NCBI RefSeq assembly: GCF_003610735.1
Contig: NZ_RAQM01000008.1
Coordinates: 248,001-312,000, forward strand
Source of the DNA: Tenacibaculum lutimaris
GTDB lineage: Bacteria; Bacteroidota; Bacteroidia; Flavobacteriales; Flavobacteriaceae
Reading direction: 5' to 3'
DNA: 64,000 nt
Part shown: in pieces, positions 62,091-64,000 of the stretch
Numbering within the stretch: position 1 is the first letter of the stretch
Layout: the number at the start of each line of letters is the position of its first letter
The notes under the pieces: generated by a model
Database searches by the model: none
What the model was told of the DNA's origin: nothing
The model's input: the letters and a program-made list of their open reading frames with translations, nothing else
Program-made: the position numbers and the translations under genes

Positions 62091-63335
62091 TTATTCTTCT
62101 CTTAATGCTTCGATTGGTTTTACTACCGTTGCCATGTATGCGGGTATTAATCCTATTAGTGTTCCTAAAAGAACTAATATGAAAAACGCCAACATTACTA
62201 TGGGTATATTTACGGTTGGATTTACTAATGTTGGATCATCCCCACTTCCTACCGTAAAATCTAATAGAAATAGTACAAGTCCTCCAAAAATAATTCCTAA
62301 CATTCCTGCCACAGTAGTTAAGAAAACTGATTCTAAAACAATTTGTCGTCTAATACTTCTTGGAGTTGCTCCTAAAGCTCGTCTAATTCCAATTTCTTTA
62401 GTACGTTCTTTTACAGTAATTAACAAGATATTTCCAATAGCAAAAACTCCTGCTATTAAAGTTGCGATTCCTACAAACCAAGTTAAAAACTGCATTCCTG
62501 TTAAAAAGCCCATTAATTTATCTATCTGATCTCCTAAATTCACACTACCAAAAGCTCTATTATCTTCTGGATGTACTTTATGTAAACTTTTTAGTGTTAA
62601 TAAGATATCTTTTTCCATTTGTTTGATATCTACTCCTTCATTAGCCGTAATCATCATCCAATCTACTTTATTGGACGTATTATATACTTTTTGAAAAGTG
62701 GTAAACGGTATATAGGCAGTATCTCCATCAATATCAATAGTGTTTGAAGGTTTATACACTCCTACAACCTTGTAGTTTACGTTGCTAATTTTAACATACT
62801 GCCCAATAGGCATTTCCTTTTTATCAAACAGTTGTTTGTACATATCTTCAGATATTACACAAACTTTGGAATTGTTTTTTATATCATTCTGATTAAGAAA
62901 ACGTCCATACATAAGATCTTTCTTCTGTACGCGATCTAATACTGGATAATCTCCACTAACTTGAAAATCACCAGTTTTAAAATCCTTAACAATAGTTCCG
63001 TTTGTTTGATTTCTAGGAGCTAATAACTTTATTTCTTTAGCATATTCTTTTTCAAGAACCTCTATATCTTTAAATGTTAGGCTAAATCTTCTTCCTTTTT
63101 GAAACCCCTTAAAAGGCATATCGGTTCTCTGCGTCCATACAAAAACACTGTTGGTTGCAAAATCTCCAAATATTCTTTTAAAATTGTTCTCCATACCACG
63201 AGCAGCACCTAATAACACTACTAAAATGAAGATTCCCCACAGTACTCCTACAATGGTAATACCTGTTCTTAATTTATTTTTACGAATACTTCCGTAAATC
63301 TCTTGCCAAGTGTCTGAATCAAATAAAAACTTCAT
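62091..63335 (-). CDS. ABC transporter permease, MacB/FtsX type
   Basis: A 414-aa permease with a first membrane helix at about 20-40 (GITIVGVLWGIFILVVLLG), a large periplasmic MacB-like domain (about 45-270) and three C-terminal helices (about 285-305, 330-355, 370-400) forming the FtsX domain. VKERTKEIGIRRALGATPRSI is the family coupling loop that contacts the ATPase. The second permease gene ends 2 bp upstream; the pair would form a heterodimer. Confidence 0.9.
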   Translation of the reverse strand: MKFLFDSDTWQEIYGSIRKNKLRTGITIVGVLWGIFILVVLLGAARGMENNFKRIFGDFATNSVFVWTQRTDMPFKGFQKGRRFSLTFKDIEVLEKEYAKEIKLLAPRNQTNGTIVKDFKTGDFQVSGDYPVLDRVQKKDLMYGRFLNQNDIKNNSKVCVISEDMYKQLFDKKEMPIGQYVKISNVNYKVVGVYKPSNTIDIDGDTAYIPFTTFQKVYNTSNKVDWMMITANEGVDIKQMEKDILLTLKSLHKVHPEDNRAFGSVNLGDQIDKLMGFLTGMQFLTWFVGIATLIAGVFAIGNILLITVKERTKEIGIRRALGATPRSIRRQIVLESVFLTTVAGMLGIIFGGLVLFLLDFTVGSGDDPTLVNPTVNIPIVMLAFFILVLLGTLIGLIPAYMATVVKPIEALREE

Positions 63336-63337
63336 AA

Positions 63338-64000
63338 TTAATCTGCTCTTAATGCTACAATTGGTTTAATTTGTGCTGCCTTTTTTGCAGGTAAATACCC
63401 TGCAATTAATCCTGATAAGATTAATATGATAGTAGCTCCTATTACAATACCTGGACTTACACTTGGATCTTTTATAAAGTACTTTTCAAGGCTATCACCT
63501 ATAGCACTTAATATATAAGTTCCTAAACTCAAACCTAAGTATCCTGCTATGGTTGTAATTAAGATTGATTCTTGAATTACCATACCAATTATTGAAGATG
63601 GTTTTGCTCCTAATGCTTTACGGATTCCGAACTCTTTAGTACGTTCTTTAATCACAAAAATCATGATATTACTAATTCCTATAATTCCTGCAATTAAAGT
63701 TCCTGAGCCGACAAAGATTACAATGAAATACAAGGCAAACATAAATTGGTTAATTCCTTTGTTTGCTTCTGCCATGTTTCTTACCGATAAAGCACTTTGA
63801 TCATCAGGGTGAATATCTAATTTTTTTCGTAAATCTCTTTCTAAACGATTTCCAAATGTAATAGCTTGATCTAAGTTTAATTTTGGATCATAACCAATAT
63901 TTATTTGACTGATATAATCATTGTTACCATATAATTTTTGAGCAGTCGTAACTGGCATATAGGTTAAACGCTCTTCGTTATCACCTCCCTCATCAGAAAA
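63338..64000 (-). CDS. ABC transporter permease, MacB/FtsX type (cut by window end)
   Basis: The visible 220 codons run open past the first ATG (63958) to the window edge: the upstream codons encode SDEGGDNEERLTY, which fits the MacB periplasmic domain, so the true start is outside. The C-terminal FtsX part is complete: IVIFVGSGTLIAGIIGISNIMI, VKERTKEFGIRKALGAKPSSI (coupling loop) and two more helices. It is paralogous to the next gene at 62091. Confidence 0.88.
   Translation of the reverse strand, partial: FSDEGGDNEERLTYMPVTTAQKLYGNNDYISQINIGYDPKLNLDQAITFGNRLERDLRKKLDIHPDDQSALSVRNMAEANKGINQFMFALYFIVIFVGSGTLIAGIIGISNIMIFVIKERTKEFGIRKALGAKPSSIIGMVIQESILITTIAGYLGLSLGTYILSAIGDSLEKYFIKDPSVSPGIVIGATIILILSGLIAGYLPAKKAAQIKPIVALRAD

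Overview
The window is a chromosomal segment of a marine-type Flavobacteriaceae (phylum Bacteroidota), close in gene content to Tenacibaculum or Polaribacter. The evidence is the AT-rich DNA, promoters with the Bacteroidota -7 box TAnnTTTG and no regular Shine-Dalgarno sequences, the fused LpxC/FabZ, the type IX secretion regulator PorX, DUF4199, DUF4105 and DUF5606 proteins, and a small SRP RNA. Most of the segment is housekeeping; the accessory parts are few and compact.

Layout. 1-4413: lipoprotein fragment, S4 RNA-binding protein, phosphoribosyltransferase, shikimate kinase, tRNA-Lys and tRNA-Leu, two exported proteins. 4522-8190: purL. 8251-9530: a regulatory island with a long gene-free AT-rich stretch, a small XRE regulator preceded by three operator-like dyads, and a candidate structured RNA that carries nine C4/C5 runs in hairpin loops and bulges and ends in a strong terminator. 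9553-17511 (minus): fabG, sucD, a second lpxD-like gene, efp, lpxA, lpxC/fabZ, lpxD and an HD hydrolase, that is, the lipid A block. 17695-24626: porX, tsaE, alanine dehydrogenase, small proteins, recQ. 24770-40235: kdsD, tatC, lptB with an unusual C-terminal extension, pssA, a DUF4105 protein, aroQ, a small barrel protein, xerD, SRP RNA, glycosyltransferase, sugar mutase, MsbA-like exporter, CCA enzyme.

40443-47946 is a nonulosonic acid locus: pseB, pseC, pseF, a double-GNAT protein and pseI on the plus strand, facing a sialyltransferase-like protein and a GT2 enzyme on the minus strand. Together they can make CMP-pseudaminic acid and attach it to a surface glycan, except that no PseG is visible. 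47958-51176: dapD, ruvX, def, DUF5606, mazG. 51177-52217 is a 1-kb repeat island (REP-like palindromes, a duplicated 130-bp block, a 41-bp tandem array). It is followed by an accessory quartet (SDR, AraC, MBL-fold, SnoaL-like) and a 129-nt attC-like palindrome. 55362-64000: priA, small proteins, TlpA-type thioredoxin, gcvT, a second short C4-rich hairpin region, then an efflux adaptor and two MacB-type permeases, the last cut by the window edge.

The best candidate for something undescribed is the XRE regulator plus C4-loop RNA at 8768-9530. Its architecture recalls protein-titrating RNAs such as CsrB, but with CCCC instead of GGA as the displayed motif. No searches or folding programs were run; stems and motifs were read by eye.
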